Assembly (NCBI GenBank): GCA_023412455.1
Contig: JAEYNQ010000318.1
Coordinates: forward strand, 1-5,540
DNA length: 5,540 nt
Direction of reading: 5' to 3'
DNA from: Bacillota bacterium
Lineage (GTDB): Bacteria > Bacillota > Clostridia > Lachnospirales > Cellulosilyticaceae
The translations under genes and the position numbers were made by a program. Shown piece by piece: positions 1-5,126 of the stretch (its first letter is position 1; every line of letters begins with the position of its first letter). A model generated the notes under the pieces. The model made no database searches. It was not told the origin of the DNA and was given only the letters and a program-made list of their open reading frames with translations.

Positions 1-127
1 ATGAAGCTACTAAAATCTAGAGCCTGTCTTTGGGCGCTAGATGGAGGGAATGTCAAAACAAAGAATATGATGGTAGAGACCACGCTATATGGGCTTTCGG
101 ACAGGAGTTCGATTCTCCTCACCTCCA
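1..127 (+). ncRNA. ssrA: tmRNA (ssrA), 3' part, truncated by the window start
   Basis: tmRNA rescues stalled ribosomes by acting first as an alanyl-tRNA and then as a short mRNA. The visible part is the tRNA-like 3' half. The T arm has stem AGGAG (103-107), loop TTCGATT (108-114) and stem CTCCT (115-119). It is followed by the 3' acceptor strand CACCTCC (120-126) and discriminator A127. The upstream stretch from about 22 to 95 matches the conserved tmRNA pseudoknot and pre-tRNA region as I remember it from Clostridia. The 5' half and the tag-peptide codons lie before the window. The bases after A127 are TAA, so CCA is not encoded and would have to be added enzymatically. An apparent 68-codon reading frame over this region is spurious. 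The 3' end of ssrA is a well-known integration target, which fits the island-like content downstream. Confidence 0.9.
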
Positions 128-203
128 TAAAAAAATCCTCGAAATACTCGGATAATGAGTGTTTCGGGGATTTTCGTGTATTTGGGATAAATTACAGAAA
201 AAG
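119..203 (+). repeat. att-like direct repeat, copy 1 (ssrA end, terminator and flank)
   Basis: Copy 1 comprises the core TCACCTCCAT (119-128), a terminator hairpin (132-174), and the flank TTTTcGTGT...AAATTACAGAAA (171-200) then AGT. A diverged second copy lies at 2307-2390. By hand, the 34 bases from TTTT to AGT match at about 27 positions without gaps. The core-to-flank spacing is 70 bases here and 68 in copy 2. No similarity is visible upstream of the core. That pattern is expected when the tmRNA acceptor end serves as the crossover core of an integrated element. Confidence 0.6.
132..174 (+). terminator. ssrA terminator hairpin
   Basis: Arm 132-149 (AAAATCCTCGAAATACTC) pairs along its full 18 bases with arm 157-174 (GAGTGTTTCGGGGATTTT), with two G-U pairs, around loop GGATAAT. 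The 3' arm ends in TTTT, and the sequence after it (CGTGTATTT) is moderately T-rich. The hairpin starts four bases after the tmRNA 3' end, as expected for intrinsic termination of ssrA. Confidence 0.8.
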
Positions 204-473
204 TTAGTGATGGATAAATATAGCATACAAGCTATACAAGTATACTTATGTTGCATAACAATTATTAATATATTGGGTAGAAACGTAGAGATAAAATAGT
301 GTATCTTAGTAAGATATGTTGGAAGATGGATAGCAACATATAGCTTGAAGTGTTAATAATGATATAAATATAGTTTTTTATGATTTTTTAGACTTATAAT
401 GGACTAGATAGTTACTAGTAGCATGAATAAGAACAACAAGATACTTTATATTAGAAGGATTGATACACAAGTA
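175..473. other. Spacer without a recognisable gene; contains a split inverted repeat
   Basis: I see no convincing gene between the ssrA terminator and the abiH promoter. A possible 30-codon frame from 210 has no ribosome binding site and no recognisable product. The notable structure is an inverted repeat. CAAGCTATA (228-236) and TATGTTGC (247-254) together complement the unbroken block GCAACATATAGCTTG (333-347), with ten extra bases between the two left-hand pieces. Inside the large loop sits a small perfect hairpin, TATCTT-AGT-AAGATA (302-316). It could be a structured RNA, integrase arm sites, or the scar of a lost element. Confidence 0.4.
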
Positions 474-501
474 TGGACAATTAATTCTAAAAAATTAAAA
501 T
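474..501 (+). promoter_or_regulatory. Candidate sigma-A-type promoter for the AbiH gene
   Basis: TGGACA (474-479, five of six to TTGACA) is separated by 16 bases from TAAAAT (496-501, five of six to TATAAT). The expected transcript start near 508 leaves a leader of about 60 bases before the ATG at 571. The region is very AT-rich, so a chance match is possible. It is, however, the best-spaced pair I found upstream of the gene. Confidence 0.45.
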
Positions 502-570
502 ATTTTTTTGGGAGTAAGTAAAGTTTAAAAAGATGATTGATTAAGGATACTGTACATAGGGGGTACTTGT

Positions 571-1587
571 ATGAAACTTAATATTATTGGTAATGGTTTT
601 GATATGTACCATGGATTACCATGTTCATATTATTATTTTGGATGTTTTCTTGCTTCACACCATCCTGAGTTTTATGAGGAAATGTCTAATATGTTTGGAT
701 TCCCATATTTAAAGTGTGTTGGATATGAGCAATTTGAAATTACTGTAGATAACATTTTTTGGAGGACGTTTGAAGAGAGACTTGGTGAAATTGATTCTTT
801 GTGGGTGGAAGATAGTCTTGAGGATGATTTGGGTCTTGAATGTAGTGATCCTATTGACATAGAGACGCCAGAAGAAGAAAATTCACAAATAATTAAGGAG
901 AAATTTTGTGAATGGATTAATACCACAGTAAATACAGAACAGAATTATATCCTTATAAATAGTTTAATTGGAGATAATAGATGCCATTTTGAAGAAGATG
1001 ATTATTTTGTAAATTTCAATTATACTCAAACACTAGAAGAAATATATGACATATCTTACTGTAGAATATTTCACATTCATGGAAAATGTGAAATAGATGG
1101 TGAGGAAGATAATCTTGTTGTTGGACATGGAAATAATGAGGCTATTAGGGAACTAGAAGAAAAAATACAGGAGATTAAAAGTGAAACATATTACTTGGAT
1201 GATCAGGGTGTTAGAAACAGATTGAATGAATATAAATGCGAACTTACTGTTCTTAAAGACTTACGGAAGGATGTTCCACAATTGCTTTCAGCATTGGACA
1301 GGAAATTAAGTAGTAAAGAATCAGTTGTTGATGAAATATGGGTATGGGGATTATCGTGTGGAAGTGTGGACAAGCCATATATGGAATATTTGAGAGGGAA
1401 ATATCCAAATGCAAGATGGATGTTTTCATATTTTTGTGAGACCGAGAGAGAAGAGAGAGTAAGTTATGCAGAAGAACTTGAATTAGATAATACAAAAGTT
1501 GGATATTTTGAATTTGCTAATTCCAATAGCAAATCAATTCTGTCTAGAATTGTTGAAGAAAATGGGATAGAAGAGTTTATAAATTGA
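571..1587 (+). CDS. abiH: AbiH-family abortive phage infection protein
   Basis: This 338-residue protein matches the AbiH family (bacteriophage abortive infection), known from lactococcal plasmids and widespread in defence islands. Its biochemical activity is unknown to me. Visible motifs, in order, are the glycine-rich N-terminal loop GNGFD (7-11) after a short beta strand, FNYT (149-152), HIHG (168-171), GHG (185-187), and WGLSCGSVDKPYM (259-271). The spacing resembles Sir2-like NAD-binding enzymes (GAG loop, TxNYD, catalytic His in HG, GxSxxD), so a divergent NAD-binding or NADase fold is my inference. An acidic stretch (about 74-105) and a charged helical region (about 190-235) look like insertions. 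There is no signal peptide or membrane segment. The ATG follows AGGGGG (558-563) by seven bases, which supports this start. The frame is intact. No partner gene is co-transcribed; transposon debris lies downstream. Confidence 0.85.
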   Translation: MKLNIIGNGFDMYHGLPCSYYYFGCFLASHHPEFYEEMSNMFGFPYLKCVGYEQFEITVDNIFWRTFEERLGEIDSLWVEDSLEDDLGLECSDPIDIETPEEENSQIIKEKFCEWINTTVNTEQNYILINSLIGDNRCHFEEDDYFVNFNYTQTLEEIYDISYCRIFHIHGKCEIDGEEDNLVVGHGNNEAIRELEEKIQEIKSETYYLDDQGVRNRLNEYKCELTVLKDLRKDVPQLLSALDRKLSSKESVVDEIWVWGLSCGSVDKPYMEYLRGKYPNARWMFSYFCETEREERVSYAEELELDNTKVGYFEFANSNSKSILSRIVEENGIEEFIN

Positions 1588-1877
1588 GATTATCTAGAGG
1601 GTGCTTAGATGATGCAATGTGCTTTTTATGCTTAGTTCTAATTGAAAAATAATATATAAATTATATGGTGATTTGTAGAGCATTTAAGAAAGTGAGTACT
1701 TATCATAAACAAAACTTTTAGTATAATATTACTTAAGTTTTTAAAGACCAGCTAAAAAAAGTCAATAATAAAGTTAAAAAATTCACTTAAGAAGACATGC
1801 TGAAAAAATTACATAGCAAACAAGCTATCTTCAAATCCGAATAATGGTTGAAGTTTAATGATTTTTAGGCTATTTAA
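1588..1877. other. Non-coding stretch between the AbiH gene and the IS110 fragment
   Basis: I see no gene here on either strand and no clear intrinsic terminator for the upstream gene. The half next to the transposase fragment has two adjacent inverted repeats: ATAGC-AAACAA-GCTAT (1813-1828), then CTTCAA (1829-1834) with TTGAAG (1848-1853). This part may belong to the non-coding end of the decayed IS110 element, since it lies directly beyond its stop codon. The palindrome ACTTAAG occurs twice, about 50 bases apart, around 1732 and 1785. The exact element boundary cannot be placed because IS110 elements usually lack terminal inverted repeats. Confidence 0.35.
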
Positions 1878-2156
1878 TTAGGCAACTTGAGAATGATTTT
1901 GAAGATACATTTTTTCATGTATTCTAGGATCTCTAATCTCAAATGGTTTCTGTTTCTTTAGAACAGAAAATATGTATTTTAGAAGCTTGTGCATAACAGA
2001 GATAAGGGCAACTTTTTTAGCTTTTCCCTTAAGGTTTTATTGATAATACTGTAGTAACACAGGGGTGTTAGCGCCACCATTCCGTTTGTTGCGAATAGAA
2101 GTGAGCACAACAGCATAAAGTACTTTGCGACCTAGTTTAGTACCACGTTTAGACAT
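1878..2156 (-). pseudogene. IS110-family transposase, C-terminal fragment with an internal stop
   Basis: Read on the minus strand from 2156 to 1878, this gives 92 codons plus a stop. It begins MSKRGTKLGRKVLYAVVL and contains GKAKKVALISVMHKLLKYI. These are hallmarks of the C-terminal transposase domain of the IS110/IS116/IS902 family. The frame has one internal TAA (2037-2039), apparently a single change from a lysine AAA in YYQK. The N-terminal RuvC-like DEDD nuclease domain and the segment expected to carry the catalytic serine are missing. The similarity ends abruptly at 2156, where plus-strand coding similarity of another gene begins. ATG 2154-2156 is probably an internal codon (family members read ISKRG), not a start. 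The copy is non-functional, but otherwise well preserved, so its truncation is probably fairly recent. Confidence 0.85.
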
Positions 2157-2157
2157 T

Positions 2158-2294
2158 AGAAATCTTGCAGATGAACTTATATATGCTATTCAAAGTTTGG
2201 ATATGATAAAGATTCTATAGAAACAATGTTAAATAAGCGTCTTGATAAAGTTATTGGCGCAAATAAGTAGCAACTTAGTGAAAATGGTGAATAG
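2158..2294 (+). pseudogene. C-terminal remnant of an unrecognised gene
   Basis: Plus-strand reading gives RNLADELIYAIQSL (from 2158). After a one-base slip near 2197 it continues GYDKDSIETMLNKRLDKV and IGANK, then a TAG (2268-2270, probably a former CAG), then QLSENGE and a final TAG (2292-2294). The amino-acid composition and amphipathic pattern look like a genuine helical, charged C-terminus and not random translation. I do not recognise the family. The remnant is cut at its left side by the IS110 fragment. It ends 12 bases before the second att-like core. That is where element-borne integration genes often end, so a decayed integrase or excision-related gene is possible, but this is only inference from position. 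Confidence 0.45.
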
Positions 2295-2306
2295 TATTAA
2301 GACAAT

Positions 2307-2390
2307 TCACCTCCATGAACTAACCCCTCAAACTTAGAGAAATCTAGGTTGGGGGGTTTTAGTGTTTTAAGAAGAAATTACAGAAAGAGT
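2307..2390 (+). repeat. att-like direct repeat, copy 2 (ssrA-end-like core, terminator and flank)
   Basis: TCACCTCCAT (2307-2316) is identical to the last bases of tmRNA plus one. It is followed by a terminator hairpin in the same relative position as after ssrA, and then TTTTaGTGT...AAATTACAGAAA (2357-2386) and AGT. The spacing from core to AAATTACAGAAA is 68 bases, against 70 in copy 1. The hairpin arms themselves have diverged. Upstream sequence shows no tmRNA similarity. This fits an attR or an internal att of tandem elements at the ssrA site. Confidence 0.6.
2322..2370 (+). terminator. Strong intrinsic terminator after the second att-like core
   Basis: Arm 2322-2338 (AACCCCTCAAACTTAGA) pairs with arm 2343-2358 (TCTAGGTTGGGGGGTT), giving 16 pairs with one bulged A and a few G-U pairs, around the tetraloop GAAA. 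It is followed by a T-rich tail (TTTTAGTGTTTT). It would end transcription of the now broken gene at 2158-2294 and insulate the downstream ATPase gene. Confidence 0.85.
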
Positions 2391-2421
2391 AGATAGAAAT
2401 AAATAGTTAAAATGCAATATA

Positions 2422-2450
2422 TTGAAAAAATAGTTTAAATATATTAAAAT
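2422..2450 (+). promoter_or_regulatory. Sigma-A-type promoter for the ATPase gene
   Basis: TTGAAA (2422-2427, five of six) is separated by exactly 17 bases from TAAAAT (2445-2450, five of six). It lies between the terminator at 2322-2370 and the ATPase gene. A start near 2457 would give a leader of about 48 bases. The gene therefore appears to be transcribed on its own. Confidence 0.6.
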
Positions 2451-2504
2451 AATAAATAAATTGTGTAAAATTATTATTTATGCGGATTAAAAATGGGGGA
2501 TATA

Positions 2505-3995
2505 ATGGAGTATAGGGGACAAATTAGAACAAGTGAAATTAATCAATTATTTGAAAAAGTAGCTAGAAAAAATTATGGGAAATATTTATATGAAATGAAC
2601 TTAGCACATATTCGTCGATTTGATAATCAGGCAATTAAATTAGAATTTCCAGTTACAGCTGTTATTGGTCCAAATGGAGGCGGAAAAACTACTATATTAG
2701 GAGCTGCAGCATGTGCATATAAGGAAACGAAACCAGGTAGATTCTTTCCAAAGAGTGGAAAGTACGATGATTGTATGCAACATTGGAAAATAGAATATAG
2801 AATAGGGGATAAAGGAGTTAATCCTAGAAATGAAATTTCAAGAACAGCAATATTTAGTAATTATAAATGGACAAGAGATGGATTGTTATCAAGAAATACA
2901 TTAATTTTTGGAGTGTCTCGAACAGTACCAGCTACTGAAAGAACTGAACTAAAAGTTTTTGCCAATAGCAAGTTTGAAATGCCTAACGAAAATATTGTAA
3001 AGTTAGAAGAGACAATATGTGAAAAGGTAGGAAGAATTTTAGATAAAGATATTAGTGAGTTTTCACGTGTAGAATCTACATCCAATACAAGGTTAAATAT
3101 GTTAACAGGTATGACAAATGATGGAGGAAGTTATACAGAATTCCATTTTGGAGCAGGGGAGTCTAGTATAATTAGAATGATTACAGAGATTGAAACATGT
3201 GAAGAAAATTCCCTAGTCTTAATAGAGGAAATTGAAAATGGACTACATCCAATGGCTGTAATTAGACTAGTTGAATACCTAATTGATGTATCATTACGAA
3301 AGAAATTACAAGTAATTTTCACTACACATTCCAATGAAGCATTAATGCCTTTACCTGATAAAGCAGTATGGGTTAGCATAAATAATAAAGTATTTCAAGG
3401 AAAATTAGATATTTATTCTTTGAGAGCAATAACGGGACAAATTTCATCACAATTAGTGATATTTGTGGAAGATTTATTTGCAAAAAGATGGATTGAATCT
3501 ATTATAAATTTAGATAAAACTATTATTCCAAATAGTATAGAGGTACATTTAATGGAAGGTGATGGTACAGCTGTGAGTGTACATAATTATCATAATCAAG
3601 ACCCATCTATAAGTGTTCCTTCTATTTGCTATATAGATGGTGATTCATCCCAAGATGATAACTTTGAAAAGAGAATATTTCGATTACCAGGAGAAATGCC
3701 AGAGACATATATATTCTTAAATATAATGGAAAAGCTCGAAGAGGTATTGGGTATATTAACTGTGGCATTGCATCAACCATATAGTTATCAAGAAAGAATA
3801 AGAGAAGTTTTAAATGAGGTGTGGATGCAAACTAGAGATAAGCACATTTTGTACTCAGCTATTGGGGAGAAACTTGGATTTATTTCAGAAGAAACAGTAA
3901 GAAGTGCATTTTTAACTACTTGGGGTAGGAGTAATGAAGAACAGGTACAAGCTATTTTGACAATAATAAAAGGTGAGTTAAATAGAAAAAGATAA
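2505..3995 (+). CDS. OLD-like ABC-type ATPase with C-terminal TOPRIM-like domain
   Basis: Probable cytoplasmic DNA-acting defence ATPase of the OLD/AAA_21 type, 496 residues. In order: Walker A GPNGGGKT (55-62), ABC-signature-like FGAGESS (215-221), Walker B LVLIEEIENGLHP (237-249) with the paired catalytic glutamates, and switch histidine TTHS (273-276). A TOPRIM-like segment follows, with FVED (acidic residue Glu322) and IDGD (Asp378, Asp380), the expected metal-binding spacing of OLD nucleases. The last 100 residues are helical and unassigned. The start at 2505 is preferred because GGGGGA (2495-2500) lies four bases upstream; the alternative ATG at 2493 overlaps that site and has only a weak site of its own. 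OLD-type proteins act in phage exclusion, alone or with a partner (Gabija, PARIS). No helicase or separate nuclease partner follows, so it may be single-gene. The exact family is uncertain; the ATPase call is secure. Confidence 0.85.
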   Translation: MEYRGQIRTSEINQLFEKVARKNYGKYLYEMNLAHIRRFDNQAIKLEFPVTAVIGPNGGGKTTILGAAACAYKETKPGRFFPKSGKYDDCMQHWKIEYRIGDKGVNPRNEISRTAIFSNYKWTRDGLLSRNTLIFGVSRTVPATERTELKVFANSKFEMPNENIVKLEETICEKVGRILDKDISEFSRVESTSNTRLNMLTGMTNDGGSYTEFHFGAGESSIIRMITEIETCEENSLVLIEEIENGLHPMAVIRLVEYLIDVSLRKKLQVIFTTHSNEALMPLPDKAVWVSINNKVFQGKLDIYSLRAITGQISSQLVIFVEDLFAKRWIESIINLDKTIIPNSIEVHLMEGDGTAVSVHNYHNQDPSISVPSICYIDGDSSQDDNFEKRIFRLPGEMPETYIFLNIMEKLEEVLGILTVALHQPYSYQERIREVLNEVWMQTRDKHILYSAIGEKLGFISEETVRSAFLTTWGRSNEEQVQAILTIIKGELNRKR

Positions 3996-4050
3996 AGGGA
4001 AATTGTTATTTGTAATAATGTATAAGTTAAGTATATATTACTAACTTGGG

Positions 4051-4092
4051 AGCTACAATCTAAGGTGATTAGATTGTAGTTTTTATTATTTT
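4051..4092 (+). terminator. Intrinsic terminator of the ATPase gene
   Basis: CTACAATCTAA (4053-4063) pairs perfectly with TTAGATTGTAG (4069-4079) around loop GGTGA. It is extended by one G-U and one A-T pair and followed by a T-rich tail (4080-4092). A weaker hairpin, AAGTTA...TAACTT (4024-4047), lies just upstream and may add to it. Confidence 0.88.
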
Positions 4093-4105
4093 AGGAGGTG
4101 ACCAA

Positions 4106-4162
4106 ATGGAGATAGAGAAATCTACAATAACAACAAAGGTACATTATTCAGAGGATAGATAA
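4106..4162 (+). pseudogene. 18-codon gene stub with a perfect ribosome binding site, possibly DUF1643-like N-terminus
   Basis: An ideal Shine-Dalgarno sequence, AGGAGGTGA (4093-4101), precedes ATG 4106, which opens MEIEKSTITTKVHYSEDR and then stops at TAA 4160-4162. Such a strong site for so short a frame suggests that a longer gene once started here. TKVHYSEDR resembles the N-terminal region of DUF1643 proteins as I recall them (YSED followed by HRYLL), but this is too short to be sure. Exactly where the frame ends, coding similarity switches to a large serine recombinase in another frame. The stub is therefore best read as the edge of a deletion or insertion. A functional leader peptide cannot be excluded. 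Confidence 0.4.
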
Positions 4163-4163
4163 A

Positions 4164-5039
4164 AATGCTTTTGGTAAAAGAAATAGTACTATCAAGAAAA
4201 GTGAAGATGAAATCATTAGGATTGAAGGTGGTATGCCAGCTAATATAAGCAAAGAAGAATTTGAAAAGGTACAAAAGCAAATGGCACATAATAGACGCTA
4301 TAGAGGCGGTAGAAAAGCAAATTATTTATTAAGTGGTCTGATTAAATGTGGTGAATATGGTTTTGCTATGTATGGCAATAAAAGACCGTCAGAGAAGGGT
4401 AAAGAGTACATATCCTATAGATGCGGTGGTAGAAATTCAAAGAAGATATATATTAATAAAGAGATTAAGAAAGAACATATAGAGGAATTTGTTTTAGAAG
4501 AGCTAGAAAAGAAAATCTTATGTGATGAAATGATACCTAAAATTACACAAGAACTTAATAAAAAGCTAGCTCAGCAAGAGAAAAAAGAAATATACCATAA
4601 AGAAGGCTGAGAAGATAAGCTTGCACAAGTTAATAAGGAAATTGATAATATTATACAAGTGATTATAGCAGACATACACAATCAAACATTAAAAGACAAG
4701 ATGGATGAACTAGAAGAAGTTAAGACTAATTTAGAAATAGAAATTGCTATGTAAAAAGATGCAGAAAAAGTAGAGAAAGTACAACGCATAATAGAAGAAC
4801 AAGTTAAGGCAATGCTAGCAAAAATGAAGCAGTATGTGACTGAAAGAAATTTACCATAGTGTAAACAGCTTATACAAGAGTTTGTAAAAGAAGTTAAAGT
4901 TTATAAAGACCATGTTGAAGTCGTATCTATGTGGTCTTTTGTATTGGAAAAAGTAAATTGTATCAGTTATATTGGAGTGAAAAAAGTAGAAGTGACTTAT
5001 AGTAAGTGGAGAAGTTGGTTTTATATTAGCCAACTGTAA
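4164..5039 (+). pseudogene. Large serine recombinase, C-terminal half, with three in-frame stops
   Basis: One continuous reading frame runs to 5039, interrupted by TGA 4608-4610, TAA 4752-4754 and TAG 4857-4859. There is no frameshift. The first part, KNAFGKRNS...EDEIIRIEGGMPA, is the end of the Recombinase domain. YLLSGLIKCGEYGFAMYGN begins the zinc ribbon (Zn_ribbon_recom), followed by a long lysine/glutamate-rich coiled coil and a final segment with LIQEFVKEVKVYKDHVEVV, as in clostridial TnpX/TndX-like integrases. The N-terminal catalytic resolvase domain with its serine is absent. Two of four zinc ligands appear replaced by tyrosine (codons 4356-4358 and 4449-4451); Cys at 4347 and 4422 remain. 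The frame from ATG 4233 (125 codons) is open but is only a fragment. The gene is cut at its right end by IS66, whose first bases supply the last stop. It is non-functional. Confidence 0.85.
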
Positions 5040-5054
5040 GCGTAAAATAACACC
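5036..5054 (+). repeat. Left terminal inverted repeat of the IS66 element
   Basis: GTAAGCGTAAAATAACACC fits the IS66 left-end pattern starting GTAAGCG. The matching right end is outside the window, so the inner limit of the repeat is approximate. Confidence 0.65.
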
Positions 5055-5079
5055 TCACCTTCTTGTGCCATCGCCTTCA

Positions 5080-5119
5080 TGTCATAATACCTCTATACAC
5101 TAATGATGTCTGGAGGTAT
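5080..5119 (+). promoter_or_regulatory. Extended -10 promoter and hairpin masking the tnpA ribosome binding site
   Basis: TGtCATAAT (5080-5088) fits an extended -10 promoter, with a likely transcript start near 5095. ATACCTCTA (5087-5095) pairs with TGGAGGTAT (5111-5119) in nine pairs including one G-U. The right arm contains the tnpA ribosome binding site GGAGG (5112-5116). A transcript starting at the internal promoter would lack most of the left arm. A transcript reading in from outside would carry both arms and hide the site. Confidence 0.5.
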
Positions 5120-5126
5120 ATTTTTT

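Noticed and set aside
1..207. Open frame of 68 codons at the window start
   Set aside because: It lies over the tmRNA 3' half and its terminator; the nucleotide features explain the sequence and no ribosome binding site is visible.
210..302. Possible 30-codon small protein after ssrA
   Set aside because: It has no ribosome binding site, its composition resembles random AT-rich translation, and it overlaps the inverted repeat.
672..926. Minus-strand open frame inside the AbiH gene
   Set aside because: It is a shadow of a well-supported plus-strand gene and shows no recognisable protein pattern. The same applies to the minus-strand frames at 1253-1495, 2861-3085 and 3131-3379.
571..3995. AbiH and ATPase genes as one two-gene defence operon
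   Set aside because: They are about 900 bases apart, with a strong terminator, opposite-strand debris and a separate promoter between them.
4233..4610. Independent 125-codon zinc-ribbon protein
   Set aside because: Family similarity continues in the same frame both before the ATG and after the stop, so it is part of the recombinase pseudogene.
4851..5033. Minus-strand open frame of 60 codons
   Set aside because: It overlaps the recombinase pseudogene tail, whose plus-strand reading matches the family; the minus frame is a by-product of AT-rich sequence.
5051..5062. Third ssrA-end-like site (CACCTCACCTTC)
   Set aside because: It shares only CACCTC with the core, lacks the following terminator and flank, and lies inside the IS66 left end.
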